A stretch of DNA of 64,000 nt from Methylophilaceae bacterium. Its GTDB lineage: Bacteria; Pseudomonadota; Gammaproteobacteria; Burkholderiales; Methylophilaceae. Shown here one piece after another: positions 17,947 to 26,928 of the stretch (the stretch's first letter is position 1; every line of letters begins with the position of its first letter). Both the position numbers and the translations under genes were made by a program. The DNA is taken from NCBI GenBank assembly GCA_905339275.1, contig CAJPFK010000001.1:372001-436000 (forward strand). The letters run 5' to 3'. The notes under the pieces are model-generated. The model did not search any database. It had not been told where the DNA came from and saw only the letters and a list, made by a program, of their open reading frames with translations.

Positions 17947-19833
17947 ATGTTGTTGGAAACTGCTTCAGTATTGATGATGCTCGCGCGGCTTCTGCCGCCG
18001 GCCTCAGCGGCCGAGCAAACACAACTGCCGGCCTTGAATAATGCGGCCCTGGTGCAGCAGAAACCCGTGCCCATGGCCCATAAGGTGGCATTGCAGGATG
18101 CGCCGCCCGAGCCTGCGCATAAGAATATCGATGAACCGCGGAAGCTGGTTGCGGAAGAAGCCCGGAATGCGCCTGAGGAACAGAAGCCGCCCGTTGTGGC
18201 GATTCCGCAGAGAGCCACGCAGGACAAAACTGTCCCCGCAAGCCATAAGATCAGGATTCAAAAGCTGGAATTCAAGAAAGCCAAGTTGATCGATGTCATG
18301 CGCACCATTTCAGAGATATCGGATATCAATATCGTGCCCACCAAATCCGCCGGCGAGGTGGAAGTCACCATCTACCTGCGCAATATCAGCGTGCATGACG
18401 CGATAGATACAATCAGCAAAAGCAATGGGCTCTGGTACCGGCAGGACAAGGTCACGGAGGCCTACCGTGTGATGACCACGCAGGAGTTCCAGAATGACAT
18501 CGTGGTGTTCCGCGACGACATTACGCAGGTATTCAATCTCCTGCATCCCAACCCCGTGATCGTGGCGCAGGCGATCAAGGATATTTACGGCACGCGGGTC
18601 ATACTCTCGCTCGGCATCGAGGCGGATGATTTTTCCAGAGGGTCGACTGCCGGCGGTGCCCGCAGCGGCCAGAGCTCCCTGCGCAGGCAAACCGGACGGA
18701 ATGCAAATGCGAGCCGCACTTCATCCGCCGGGGGTGGCGGGGGCGGCCAGAACCGGGTTTCCGACCAGGTGGTGACAGAGAAGCTTACACCGGAGCAATT
18801 GGCCAGGATCGGCGAGGCATTGACCGCGGCGGCGGATGGAGAATCCGTCTCTTCCGATCTGTTGAAAGGCGTTTCGCGTACCGAGCAGCCGATTTACATT
18901 ACGGTGAACCGTGAGCACAACCTGATTATCGCGCGTAGCAGCGATGCGGCGGTGTTAAGGGATATCGACCGCCTGATCAAGGATATGGACAGGCCGACGC
19001 CGCAAGTGCTGCTGGAGATGAAAATCCTCGAGGTGACGATCGGCGACTCTTTCAGCCAGCTCTTCAATTTCCAGTATCTTTCCAGCAGTGGTAAGGGATT
19101 CGTGGGTCTGGGGAATGTCGCGGCCGGAACCGGCAGCACCTTTATTTATGATTTCCTGGACTCCAGAATCTCTGCAAGGATAGAACTTCTGGAGAAGAAT
19201 AACCAGGTCAATACCTTGAGCTCGCCGATTTTGCTGGCATCCAACAATCGGCCCGCGCGCGTATTCGTCGGTGAAGAACGCATATTGGTAACAGGCGTGA
19301 CCGTGACCGATCCCGTTATCAGCGCTGTCGGTACCGTGATTACGCCCGGACGGATTACTTACGAGACAGAGTTGCGGGACATCGGCAACACGCTGAACAT
19401 CGTGCCCAAGATCAATGCCGACGGCACGGTGACCTTGTCCATCCAGCAGGATGTGTCGGTAGTCCTTGAAGGGGCGATAAGCCTTCCTCCCATTACTGTG
19501 GGCAATACAACCCAGTCATTCAATATTGATTCCGTCAAGGTTGCAAATATCGAAGGCATCGTGGTTGCCAAGGACGGCCTGACGGTGGCAATCGGCGGCT
19601 TGATCAGCGCAAACAAGGTCTACAACGAGAGCAAGGTGCCTCTCCTCGGCGATGTGCCGATTGTAGGCGAGCTGTTCAAGCAGAAACAGGAATCGCAAAC
19701 CAAGACAGAGCTTTTGCTGCTGATCAAGCCGCATATTATCAAGAGCCCCGGCCAGGCCGAGGGCGTCACCATGGATCGAATGGATGAGATTTCGATGCAG
19801 GATACGGAGGCCGTACGTTATGACAATCAATAA
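17947..19833 (+). CDS. Outer-membrane secretin (GspD/PilQ/MshL family)
   Basis: 628 residues with a signal peptide (about 1-22). After a proline/glutamine-rich region come an STN-like domain (about 105-180), an N1-type domain (VFNLLHPNPVIVAQAIKDIYG), a Gly/Ser/Arg-rich disordered loop (about 235-275), another N domain (NLIIARSSDAAVLRDIDRLI) and the secretin core (about 355-600) with VLLEMKILEVTIGDSF, the VTDPVIS stretch and the C-terminal LGDVPIVGELFK signature. It forms the outer-membrane gate for the fibre or substrate. The ATG at 17947 has a poor ribosome binding site. Confidence 0.9.
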   Translation: MLLETASVLMMLARLLPPASAAEQTQLPALNNAALVQQKPVPMAHKVALQDAPPEPAHKNIDEPRKLVAEEARNAPEEQKPPVVAIPQRATQDKTVPASHKIRIQKLEFKKAKLIDVMRTISEISDINIVPTKSAGEVEVTIYLRNISVHDAIDTISKSNGLWYRQDKVTEAYRVMTTQEFQNDIVVFRDDITQVFNLLHPNPVIVAQAIKDIYGTRVILSLGIEADDFSRGSTAGGARSGQSSLRRQTGRNANASRTSSAGGGGGGQNRVSDQVVTEKLTPEQLARIGEALTAAADGESVSSDLLKGVSRTEQPIYITVNREHNLIIARSSDAAVLRDIDRLIKDMDRPTPQVLLEMKILEVTIGDSFSQLFNFQYLSSSGKGFVGLGNVAAGTGSTFIYDFLDSRISARIELLEKNNQVNTLSSPILLASNNRPARVFVGEERILVTGVTVTDPVISAVGTVITPGRITYETELRDIGNTLNIVPKINADGTVTLSIQQDVSVVLEGAISLPPITVGNTTQSFNIDSVKVANIEGIVVAKDGLTVAIGGLISANKVYNESKVPLLGDVPIVGELFKQKQESQTKTELLLLIKPHIIKSPGQAEGVTMDRMDEISMQDTEAVRYDNQ

Positions 19834-19843
19834 GGTGATCCCC

Positions 19844-20506
19844 ATGAAATACCTGGCTTATGTTACCGGCCTGCTGACCTTTATCCTGGCTGGATGCGCC
19901 AATCAGCCAACCCCGCAGTGGTATCCCGATTCGCCGCAGAAGCAGGTCAATGCGGCACAGCACTGGGGGCTGATTGCGGCCGATGCCGTTGAGCAGACAA
20001 GGCAGATCGTCAACGCGCAATCCTTTGCACGGGATAGGCCGCTGTATGTCACCGAAAATTCAGCCACGCAGTTCGACAGCGCGTTCCGCAATTACATGAT
20101 TTCAGCGTTGGTAAAAGCGGGCATGCCGGTATCGACCGTCAGGGAAGGGGCGATTGAAATCACCTACGAAACCCAGGTGATACGTCACGGCGCCTCGTTC
20201 GACCCGCGCCAGCTCGGCTATAAGCCGGGCATGGCGACCGCAGGCGCGGCAGCTTTCTGGGTGCTGAGGGAAGCGACATCGACGGCGCTGGTGGCCGGTA
20301 CGGTAGCAGGCGCCGCAGGCTACGATGTCTACAAGGCCAGGGAATCTACCGGTGTCGAGCTGCTGCTGACGACCTCCATCGTGCATGCGAACCACTACAT
20401 CATGCATAACACGGATTCCTACTATATCGAGAAAGCGGACGCCTATCTGTTTGAACCGTGCAGAAGCAAATCGGCCAGAGGGTGCCGGCCCAAGCCTGTT
20501 TATTGA
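19844..20506 (+). CDS. Outer-membrane lipoprotein of the pilus/secretion locus
   Basis: 220 residues. MKYLAYVTGLLTFILAGC is a lipoprotein signal peptide with lipobox LAGC; an ATG at 19820 would give a longer form. The mature protein has no family I recognise; a central stretch AAFWVLREATSTALVAGTVAGAA is hydrophobic and glycine rich. It starts ten bases after the secretin stop, so a pilotin or assembly role for the secretin is possible (inference from position only). Confidence 0.6.
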   Translation: MKYLAYVTGLLTFILAGCANQPTPQWYPDSPQKQVNAAQHWGLIAADAVEQTRQIVNAQSFARDRPLYVTENSATQFDSAFRNYMISALVKAGMPVSTVREGAIEITYETQVIRHGASFDPRQLGYKPGMATAGAAAFWVLREATSTALVAGTVAGAAGYDVYKARESTGVELLLTTSIVHANHYIMHNTDSYYIEKADAYLFEPCRSKSARGCRPKPVY

Positions 20507-20517
20507 AGCGCGGTGCA

Positions 20518-21480
20518 ATGAAGCGGCGTATGTTGCAAACCAGGGCTACGCAGTCTGGCAAGGTGGTCTGGCTGGTGCTTGTTCTGGTCTGGGCGGGGCT
20601 GTTTTATGTGAGCTATCACTGGAAGCTCTTCCATCGGGTTGAGATCATGATGGCTGGCGCGGAGAACCCTGCCCCGGAACTTCCGCAGCCAGGTTTCAAG
20701 GATGTTTGTGATGCGCAGGCACCGCCTCATGGCATGAGATTCAAGGCCGATGCCGAATCCATGCGCCGCCATAATGCCAAACCGGCGTGGCTTGATATCG
20801 AAAATCGGCATTATTTCCCGGTCATGGCTTTGCTGACCAGCCCTGAAGGCGATGTGGAATACCTGGGGGTTTATCTGCAACAGGGCGCGGGAACGCGGCT
20901 GAAAGTGCCGGTCGGCGATTACGGCCTGGCGATACTGACGGGCAGGGACTGGTGCAACTTTGAGACCGGTTTCAAGGATGGCCAGGTGGTTTATTACGAG
21001 GGGAGTATCGGCGCGCGCGAAGGCGCGGTTTCTTCAATGCGGCTCATGCCGGTCGGCTATCAGGAAAAGGATGTGATGTTCTCGTTCAATCCCGGAGGGT
21101 TGGACCAGGCGCGTAGTAGTGGCGGCACGCTTGAATTGTCGCGTCAGCATAATGGACATTTCCATGTCGCCGGCACGGTGAACGGCTATCCGGTTACTTT
21201 CATGATCGATACCGGCGCAACCATCGTCTCGATTCCGTATAGCGTGGCCCGGAATCTTGGGCTGGATAAAAACTGCACGCCGGGAAAATTCAGCACTGCA
21301 GCCGGACTGGTCCAGGGTTGCACGTCAATTGCCGCCGAGCTCAGTTTTGGCGGATTCCATCTGCGGCAACTGGAAGTGTCTTTCAATCAGGGAGGAGAGC
21401 AGGCGCTGATGGGGATGAATGTACTGAGCCAGTTCCGTATCCAGCAGGATGCCGAGACGATGCTTATATCGCTGGAATAA
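20518..21480 (+). CDS. Retropepsin-like aspartic protease, membrane anchored
   Basis: 320 residues with one N-terminal transmembrane helix (about 15-35), a roughly 180-residue region without a recognised domain, then a clan AA aspartic protease domain: GTVNGYPVTFMIDTGATIVSIP with DTGA at 231-234 and the later ALMGMNVLSQF stretch. Such domains (TIGR02281 type) act as dimers in the periplasm. It ends the appendage/secretion operon, so maturation of a secreted or pilus component is one possibility. The ATG at 20518 begins 11 bases after the lipoprotein stop; 20530 is an alternative. Confidence 0.7.
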   Translation: MKRRMLQTRATQSGKVVWLVLVLVWAGLFYVSYHWKLFHRVEIMMAGAENPAPELPQPGFKDVCDAQAPPHGMRFKADAESMRRHNAKPAWLDIENRHYFPVMALLTSPEGDVEYLGVYLQQGAGTRLKVPVGDYGLAILTGRDWCNFETGFKDGQVVYYEGSIGAREGAVSSMRLMPVGYQEKDVMFSFNPGGLDQARSSGGTLELSRQHNGHFHVAGTVNGYPVTFMIDTGATIVSIPYSVARNLGLDKNCTPGKFSTAAGLVQGCTSIAAELSFGGFHLRQLEVSFNQGGEQALMGMNVLSQFRIQQDAETMLISLE

Positions 21481-21566
21481 CGGTGTCGGTCGCTGAAGGC
21501 CATTCTAGGAAAGAACCTGCCGGCAATTTACCGGGTAAATGGTATTGCCTGCCGGGAAACATGCAC

Positions 21567-21595
21567 TTGACTTTGTTGAAGGTATTATTGATTAT
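21567..21595 (+). promoter_or_regulatory. Sigma-70-type promoter of the ODP/GGDEF-EAL pair
   Basis: TTGACT (21567-21572), 17 bases, then GATTAT (21590-21595), about 90 bases upstream of the MBL gene. It matches the consensus at 5 of 6 and 4 of 6 positions. Confidence 0.5.
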
Positions 21596-21685
21596 ACCCG
21601 TAAATTTTTTGTGGTTATTGACGATAGATAACACATGGCCCGGGCTGATGGAACATTCGGGCTATATAAAATAACAGGGATTTCA

Positions 21686-22459
21686 ATGCGCAATATCAAA
21701 TTGTTCGATACGAACAGCCACAAATTCATCCTCCTGAACGAAAGCGAACCCGGCGAAGAAGACGGCATTCGCTCCAACCAGTACCTTGTGATGCACGATG
21801 ACGCGGGCGTGCTGCTTGATCCCGGCGGGTTCGGGGTGATGCCGCGGGTTTTGTCGGAAATGTTGCACTACCTTGCCCCGAGCCAGATCAAGGGTATCTT
21901 TCTTTCCCACCAGGACCCCGATATCGTCGGCGGTCTTTCCACCTGGCTGGAAGTCAGTTCATGCCCGGTTTATGTTTCGCGGATATGGATGCGTTTCCTG
22001 CCCCATTACGGCCTGAAGGACATGTCGCGCTTTATCGGCGTACCGGACCAGGGCATGGATTGGACGCCTGCGCCCGGCCTCGATCTCAGGATTCTGCCGG
22101 CGCATTTCCTGCACTCCGAAGGGCAGATCAATGTCTACGACCCGGTATCCAGAATTATTTTCACCGGCGACATCGGCGCGGCGATGATGCCGATGGACAA
22201 GGACGATGCATTCGTGGATGACTTCGCAAGTCATTTGCCGTTCATCGAGGGATTCCATCGCCGTTACATGTGTTCGAACAAGGCGATCCGCTGCTGGCTG
22301 GACACCATTGCCGGACTGGATATCGACATGATCGCGCCGCAGCACGGGCCGGTCTATCGCGGCGCGGCTGTGCGCGATTTTCTCGACTGGCTGCGAGACC
22401 TGCAATGCGGCATCGACCTGATGCAAAGCGGCGGGCGTTTCCCCCAGCAGTTCCTATGA
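21686..22459 (+). CDS. ODP-type diiron metallo-beta-lactamase-fold protein, probable O2/NO sensor
   Basis: 257 residues from the ATG at 21686, with AGGGA just upstream. The MBL fold resembles the diiron domain of flavodiiron proteins: a HxDxD motif (SHQDPD, where flavodiiron enzymes have HxExDH), a later His (FLHSEG), Asp in FTGDIG and a final His in PQHGP. No flavodoxin domain is present. The stand-alone ODP family binds O2 at a diiron site and works as a sensor. The stop overlaps the start of the GGDEF-EAL gene by four bases, so the two proteins probably act as sensor and output. Confidence 0.85.
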   Translation: MRNIKLFDTNSHKFILLNESEPGEEDGIRSNQYLVMHDDAGVLLDPGGFGVMPRVLSEMLHYLAPSQIKGIFLSHQDPDIVGGLSTWLEVSSCPVYVSRIWMRFLPHYGLKDMSRFIGVPDQGMDWTPAPGLDLRILPAHFLHSEGQINVYDPVSRIIFTGDIGAAMMPMDKDDAFVDDFASHLPFIEGFHRRYMCSNKAIRCWLDTIAGLDIDMIAPQHGPVYRGAAVRDFLDWLRDLQCGIDLMQSGGRFPQQFL

Positions 22460-24603
22460 GCGCGTCCATCCCGAGCCACCTGGAAGAGGTGCGCCTGCGC
22501 GTTATCGATCGCCTGGCGGTATTGCTGGAAAGCCAGACGCGGACAAAGATTTTTGGCAACAACGTGGCCGAACTCATCCGCACCACGCATGGCGAAATCG
22601 TTGAAGAACTCAGGCAGACGCTTGGCAATGCCCAGCATGCAGCGCTTGTTCCTGCGCTTGAGGAAACCCTGCGCGCCTGTGACCGCCTCGATCAATGCCT
22701 GGATTTGCTATTCAGTGAACGTAATCGCCAATGGCACAGAAATGGCGATTACGTTCAGGCGCTGCTGAACGAGTTCAACGAAACGTTTGCCGATCTCTCC
22801 ACGACCCTGATCGAAAAAGATCTGCTTGAGCGTCAGAGCCGGGTGCTGGAGCAGGTCATCCTCTCGCACGAGCATGTGACGCAGTGGAAAGACTTCGTGC
22901 AGGAAATCCTGCTCGATTTCCATGCCATTTTTCCGTTCAATTTCTTTTATATTGCCTTTGCCGAGGAGCACGGCCTGTCCCTCTATCTGTATTACCTGGG
23001 CAATTATGCGGAAGAGGTCAAGGACAGCGCGCGGCACATGCTGGCCCAGCAGATGATAGGCAGCCTGAACCTGCCGGGCGACACCCCGCTCGACATGGAA
23101 GAGTTCGTCGTCAAGCAGAATGGCCTGATCAACCACGTGGATGATATCCGCATGATTACCGTGGCCGTGCCGGAACATACGCCCAAGCTGGCGGGGTTGC
23201 TCGGCGTTGCCTATGCCTCGATGAACGACCTGAGCACCCAGGAAGAGAGCATCATCCGCTCCATCCTGGCGGTCATGGTCATGGTGGTCGGCTCCAGCAA
23301 GGCGCTGTCGCGGACGCTGGCGGAACTCGAATACTATTCCATGCACGATCCGCTTACCGGTCTTTATAACCGGCGCCAATTCACCAATATGCTGGATTAC
23401 GAAATCGGGCGATCAGAGCGGCATAACCATGAATTTTCCATCCTGCTGCTGGACCTGGATAATTTCAAGGACATCAACGATTCCTACGGACACCCCACCG
23501 GCGATGAAGCGCTCTGCGGCGTCGCCGAAGTGCTGCGTGAGCATGTCCGCAAGGGGGACCTCGCGAGCCGTATCGGCGGCGACGAGTTTGCCGTTATCCT
23601 GATGGAGACCGGCCGCAGCGGCGCGGCCACGGTTGCCGAGAACATCGGAATGGCTTTGCGCAATAAGGTTTTCACTGCACCGGATGGCAAGCGTTTCCAT
23701 CTGACCGTTTCCATCGGTATTGTGACTTATCCGCACGATGCGCAAAACGTGACCGACCTGATGGCAGGCGTGGATCTTGCCATGTACCGTGCGAAAGAGC
23801 TGGGTAAGAATGGCGCGTGCACGGTGGAAGCGCTGGGTGACGAGCAGATCATGGCGAACCGCTCCACCCGCGATTATGCCGAAAAGCTTCGCGAAGCCTT
23901 GCAGGACGAGCGCATCGTTCCTTACTTCCAGTCCATCATTGATTGCAGGAGCGGCGCAGTATTCGCGTATGAGACGCTGGCACGCATGAAGGAGCTTAAC
24001 GGCGAAACGGTTTCCGCAGGCCTGTTTGTCGAGACGATTGAGAAATATGGCTTGGGACGCGACCTGGACAAGGCGATTATCGACAAGGCCCTGTTGGCCA
24101 AGAGCAAGAGAATGCAGGACAACCAGGCAACGACGAAAATCTTCATCAATCTATCCGCGCAGGAAATTCAGGGCCGGGGGATTCTCGGTTATGCGGAAGA
24201 GTTGTGCAGCCGCCTGGAGATTCCCCCCGGCTGCATCGTTTTCGAGATACTCGAGCGCGATGCCATCGGCGATATGACCAACATGCGCAAGTTCCTGACC
24301 AGCCTGCGCAACAAGGGTTTTGCTTTCGCGCTCGATGATTTCGGCAGCGGCTACAATTCCTTCCATTATCTGCGCGAACTGCATTTCGAATACGTCAAGA
24401 TCGACGGCGCATTCGTGCGCAATATCCTGAACTCCAAGGTAGACTTCGCGCTGGTGCAGAACCTGTCCAATCTCTGCCAGGATATCGGCATCCTGACCGT
24501 TGCCGAGTTCGTCGAAAGCGAGGAGATATTCGACGCCATCAAGGGCATGGGCATCAATTATGCGCAGGGTTTCCATATAAGCATGCCGGTGCGCGAAATG
24601 TAG
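22456..24603 (+). CDS. GGDEF-EAL protein coupled to the diiron sensor
   Basis: 715 residues. The N-terminal 150 residues are helical without a clear family; about 150-295 looks GAF-like. The GGDEF domain has RIGGDEF near residue 374 and an RxxD site (RKGD) five residues before. The EAL domain has ETL in place of EAL but keeps the Glu, the Asn of INLSAQ, DDFGSG, VKID and the Glu of AEFVE, so phosphodiesterase activity is possible. No transmembrane segment. Translation is coupled to the ODP gene by an ATGA overlap, so c-di-GMP turnover is probably set by the diiron protein. Confidence 0.9.
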   Translation: MSASIPSHLEEVRLRVIDRLAVLLESQTRTKIFGNNVAELIRTTHGEIVEELRQTLGNAQHAALVPALEETLRACDRLDQCLDLLFSERNRQWHRNGDYVQALLNEFNETFADLSTTLIEKDLLERQSRVLEQVILSHEHVTQWKDFVQEILLDFHAIFPFNFFYIAFAEEHGLSLYLYYLGNYAEEVKDSARHMLAQQMIGSLNLPGDTPLDMEEFVVKQNGLINHVDDIRMITVAVPEHTPKLAGLLGVAYASMNDLSTQEESIIRSILAVMVMVVGSSKALSRTLAELEYYSMHDPLTGLYNRRQFTNMLDYEIGRSERHNHEFSILLLDLDNFKDINDSYGHPTGDEALCGVAEVLREHVRKGDLASRIGGDEFAVILMETGRSGAATVAENIGMALRNKVFTAPDGKRFHLTVSIGIVTYPHDAQNVTDLMAGVDLAMYRAKELGKNGACTVEALGDEQIMANRSTRDYAEKLREALQDERIVPYFQSIIDCRSGAVFAYETLARMKELNGETVSAGLFVETIEKYGLGRDLDKAIIDKALLAKSKRMQDNQATTKIFINLSAQEIQGRGILGYAEELCSRLEIPPGCIVFEILERDAIGDMTNMRKFLTSLRNKGFAFALDDFGSGYNSFHYLRELHFEYVKIDGAFVRNILNSKVDFALVQNLSNLCQDIGILTVAEFVESEEIFDAIKGMGINYAQGFHISMPVREM

Positions 24604-24748
24604 GAGCGCTTCGCCTCCACCCGGCCATCAACACCGGGCTTCATGGGTGAACGCCGGGCAGGGATGCCGAAAACGGGATTCCGGACCAGGACCGATTTCC
24701 TGGCGAACCTCCCAGCCTGTTTACCGGGATGACTTTTCCCAGTGGATT

Positions 24749-25351
24749 TCAAGACCCTTTCGGGGCATGCTTGGTCAATTTCCGTTGCAGGGTCCGGCGG
24801 TGCATATTGAGCGCCCGCGCCGTGGCGGAGACGTTGCCGTCATGCTCGACGAGGACGCGCTGGATGTGCTCCCATTCCAGCCTGCTTATGGATAAGGGGC
24901 TGCTCGTAATGAATATGCTGTCGTCGCCTTTGTCCTTGCGGAAGGCGGCGACGACTTCATCTGCATCGACAGGTTTCGCCAGGTAATGCGTTGCGCCCAG
25001 CTTGATGGCTTCGACTGCCGTGGAAATACTGGCATAGCCGGTAAGCACGACGATGCGGGTTGCGGGTTCGATGGCATTGAGCCGCCGCACCAGAACGAGC
25101 CCGGAGTCGCCGGGCATCTTGAGATCCACCACGGCAAATTCAGGCGCTTCGGCTTCCGCCATGCGGATGGCTGTTTCCGCTTCGTGCGCGATGGAGACAT
25201 CAAAGCCGCGCCGCCGCATGGCCCTGGACATGACTTCGCAGAAGGTAATGTCGTCATCGACCAGTAACAGGCTGGGAGCGAGGTCTGATTCCGGATGCCG
25301 GGTGGCATCGTCTGGTGGATAGTTTTGCAATTCCTCAGCCTTTCCCGTCAT
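24749..25351 (-). CDS. regA: RegA/PrrA/RoxR-type response regulator
   Basis: About 200 residues. The receiver domain has LLLVDDD, the phospho-acceptor Asp in VVDLKMPGDSG, LTGYAS and the Lys in YLAKPVD. A proline-containing linker follows, then a Fis-type helix-turn-helix (WEHIQRVLVEHDGNVSATAR, LNMHRRTLQRKL), the signature of the RegA family. I chose the ATG at 25351, about 25 residues before the receiver core; an ATG at 25465 overlapping the kinase gene would add 38 atypical residues. Partner of the upstream RegB. In other bacteria RegA controls respiration and carbon or nitrogen genes by redox state. Confidence 0.9.
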   Translation of the reverse strand: MTGKAEELQNYPPDDATRHPESDLAPSLLLVDDDITFCEVMSRAMRRRGFDVSIAHEAETAIRMAEAEAPEFAVVDLKMPGDSGLVLVRRLNAIEPATRIVVLTGYASISTAVEAIKLGATHYLAKPVDADEVVAAFRKDKGDDSIFITSSPLSISRLEWEHIQRVLVEHDGNVSATARALNMHRRTLQRKLTKHAPKGS

Positions 25352-25454
25352 TGAATTGATAACCGGCCTGCAGGCAGCTTCATTGCGTTTTTGATGCAGG
25401 AGGCCACTGCGGTGACGATGCCGGGCAGCCGGGAGAAATGCCGCATGATGGAAA

Positions 25455-26741
25455 TCATTCGGCAACCTTTACGAGCAACGCCTCCAGAGGCAGGCGGATC
25501 GAGGTCACAGTACCGTTACCCGGATGATTGTCGAGTTTTACGCTGCCGCCGAAGCGGCCCATGATCATCCGCGCCAGATACAAGCCCAGCCCCATGCCTT
25601 CATTCCGCTTGGTTGTGAAAAATGGCGTGCCTGCCTGCGCCTCTGCTTCTGGCGTCAGCCCTGCGCCGTAGTCGCGTATGTTGATGATCAGCAGGGTGTT
25701 GTTCCACTCCCCATGCATCTCTACCCGGTCAGGCGATGCGTCTGCAGCGTTATCCAGCAGGTTGAGCAGGGCCATGCCCAGTGTGCGGTCGGCAACGATC
25801 AGCGGGGCCGGCACTGCGCCATGCACGGTGCTGGCGAACTGCACTGCCGGGCGGCTATCGCGCCAGCGCTGGATCGTGTTCTCCAGAAAATTGTCAAGGG
25901 CGACACCGTTGGAGTTCTCAGCCCGCGCATCACCTGCGGATGCGGTCAGCGAAGTCAGGATTTCCTTGCAGCGGGCTACCTGCTGCCGCAGCAGGGCCAG
26001 GTTTTTCTGCAACTGGGGCTGGCTGGAATTTTCCTCCGCCATTTCGTTTGCCAGTACAGCCATGGTGGCCAATGGCGTGCCGAGTTCATGCGCGGCGGCC
26101 GTTGCCAGCGTGCCAAGCGCCATCATGCGCTCGCTCTCCAGCGCCGTCTCGCGCGCCTGCGCGATCATGAGGTCGTGCTCGCGCAGGTTCTGCCCGATAC
26201 GGGTGACAAAGAAGGCGATGATGCCGGCGCTGACGACGAAGCCAAGCCACATGCCGACCAGATGGATGTCGAGGTTGATGCCGGTCCGGGAATGCACATG
26301 CAGGTGCGAGAGCGGTATATGGAAAAAAACAAGACCGGAGTAGCAGGCTACCGCAAGGGCAGCGAGCAACCATACATAAATCGTGCGCAGGGCGACGGCT
26401 GCGATGGCAAGCGGCAGCAGATACATCCATACGAAAGGATTGCTGTAACCGCCTGTCAGGTAGAACAGCGTCGTGAGGGTAGCAATATCGCCCAGCAGTT
26501 GTACGACCAGTTCGGGTTCGGTGACATGCGCGTCTGACTGCAGGCGCCACCAGGTGAAAACGTTGAGCAGGAGCATGGTGCCGATGGTCGCCGCGATTGG
26601 CCGGAGCTGGAGCGGGATCTGGAGTTGCACCAGCAACAGCATGGTCAGCGTCAGGAACCCGATCATGACGAACCGCAGCCAGAACAGGCGGCGCAGGTTC
26701 TTGACGGCGGCAGTCAGCGGGTCGGTGTGTCGGGCGAACAT
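25455..26741 (-). CDS. regB: RegB/PrrB-type redox sensor histidine kinase
   Basis: 428 residues. About six N-terminal transmembrane helices include GGYSNPF, matching the GGxxNPF quinone-binding loop of RegB. The H-box is AAHELGTPLAT and a nearby QQVARCKEIL contains the redox-active cysteine of the family. N, G1 and G2 boxes (LLNLLDNAADASP, MGLGLYLARMI) complete the ATPase domain. It reads the quinone pool or redox state and phosphorylates RegA, encoded just downstream. Its start faces the divergent TonB receptor, with two RegA-like operators in between. Confidence 0.93.
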   Translation of the reverse strand: MFARHTDPLTAAVKNLRRLFWLRFVMIGFLTLTMLLLVQLQIPLQLRPIAATIGTMLLLNVFTWWRLQSDAHVTEPELVVQLLGDIATLTTLFYLTGGYSNPFVWMYLLPLAIAAVALRTIYVWLLAALAVACYSGLVFFHIPLSHLHVHSRTGINLDIHLVGMWLGFVVSAGIIAFFVTRIGQNLREHDLMIAQARETALESERMMALGTLATAAAHELGTPLATMAVLANEMAEENSSQPQLQKNLALLRQQVARCKEILTSLTASAGDARAENSNGVALDNFLENTIQRWRDSRPAVQFASTVHGAVPAPLIVADRTLGMALLNLLDNAADASPDRVEMHGEWNNTLLIINIRDYGAGLTPEAEAQAGTPFFTTKRNEGMGLGLYLARMIMGRFGGSVKLDNHPGNGTVTSIRLPLEALLVKVAE

Positions 26742-26776
26742 GCATGCGATTTTATCCTGCTCTGTGCTGCCGGTGT

Positions 26777-26793
26777 TGCGGCAAATTGCCGCA
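26777..26793. promoter_or_regulatory. RegA-like operator 1
   Basis: TGCGGCA-AAT-TGCCGCA, a perfect 7-3-7 palindrome, 36 bp upstream of the regB start, on the divergent side. Confidence 0.7.
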
Positions 26794-26845
26794 TCCCATG
26801 CCGGACTGCCGTCGTGCCGGGGGTGTCATCCGCTGTCAGGGCGGG

Positions 26846-26862
26846 TGCGGCAATATGCCACA
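26846..26862. promoter_or_regulatory. RegA-like operator 2
   Basis: TGCGGCA-ATA-TGCCACA, one mismatch from a perfect palindrome, 67 bp upstream of the TonB receptor ATG. Confidence 0.7.
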
Positions 26863-26928
26863 TTTTGCGCTGCACCGGCTGCCTCTAGAATCCAGCTTTC
26901 CCGAATAATGATCTGGAGGTTGCGAACG

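Noticed and set aside
26473-26928. N-terminal extension of the first TonB receptor
   Set aside because: It lacks a signal peptide at its start, overlaps regB and both operators, and the ATG at 26929 has an ideal ribosome binding site followed by a signal peptide.
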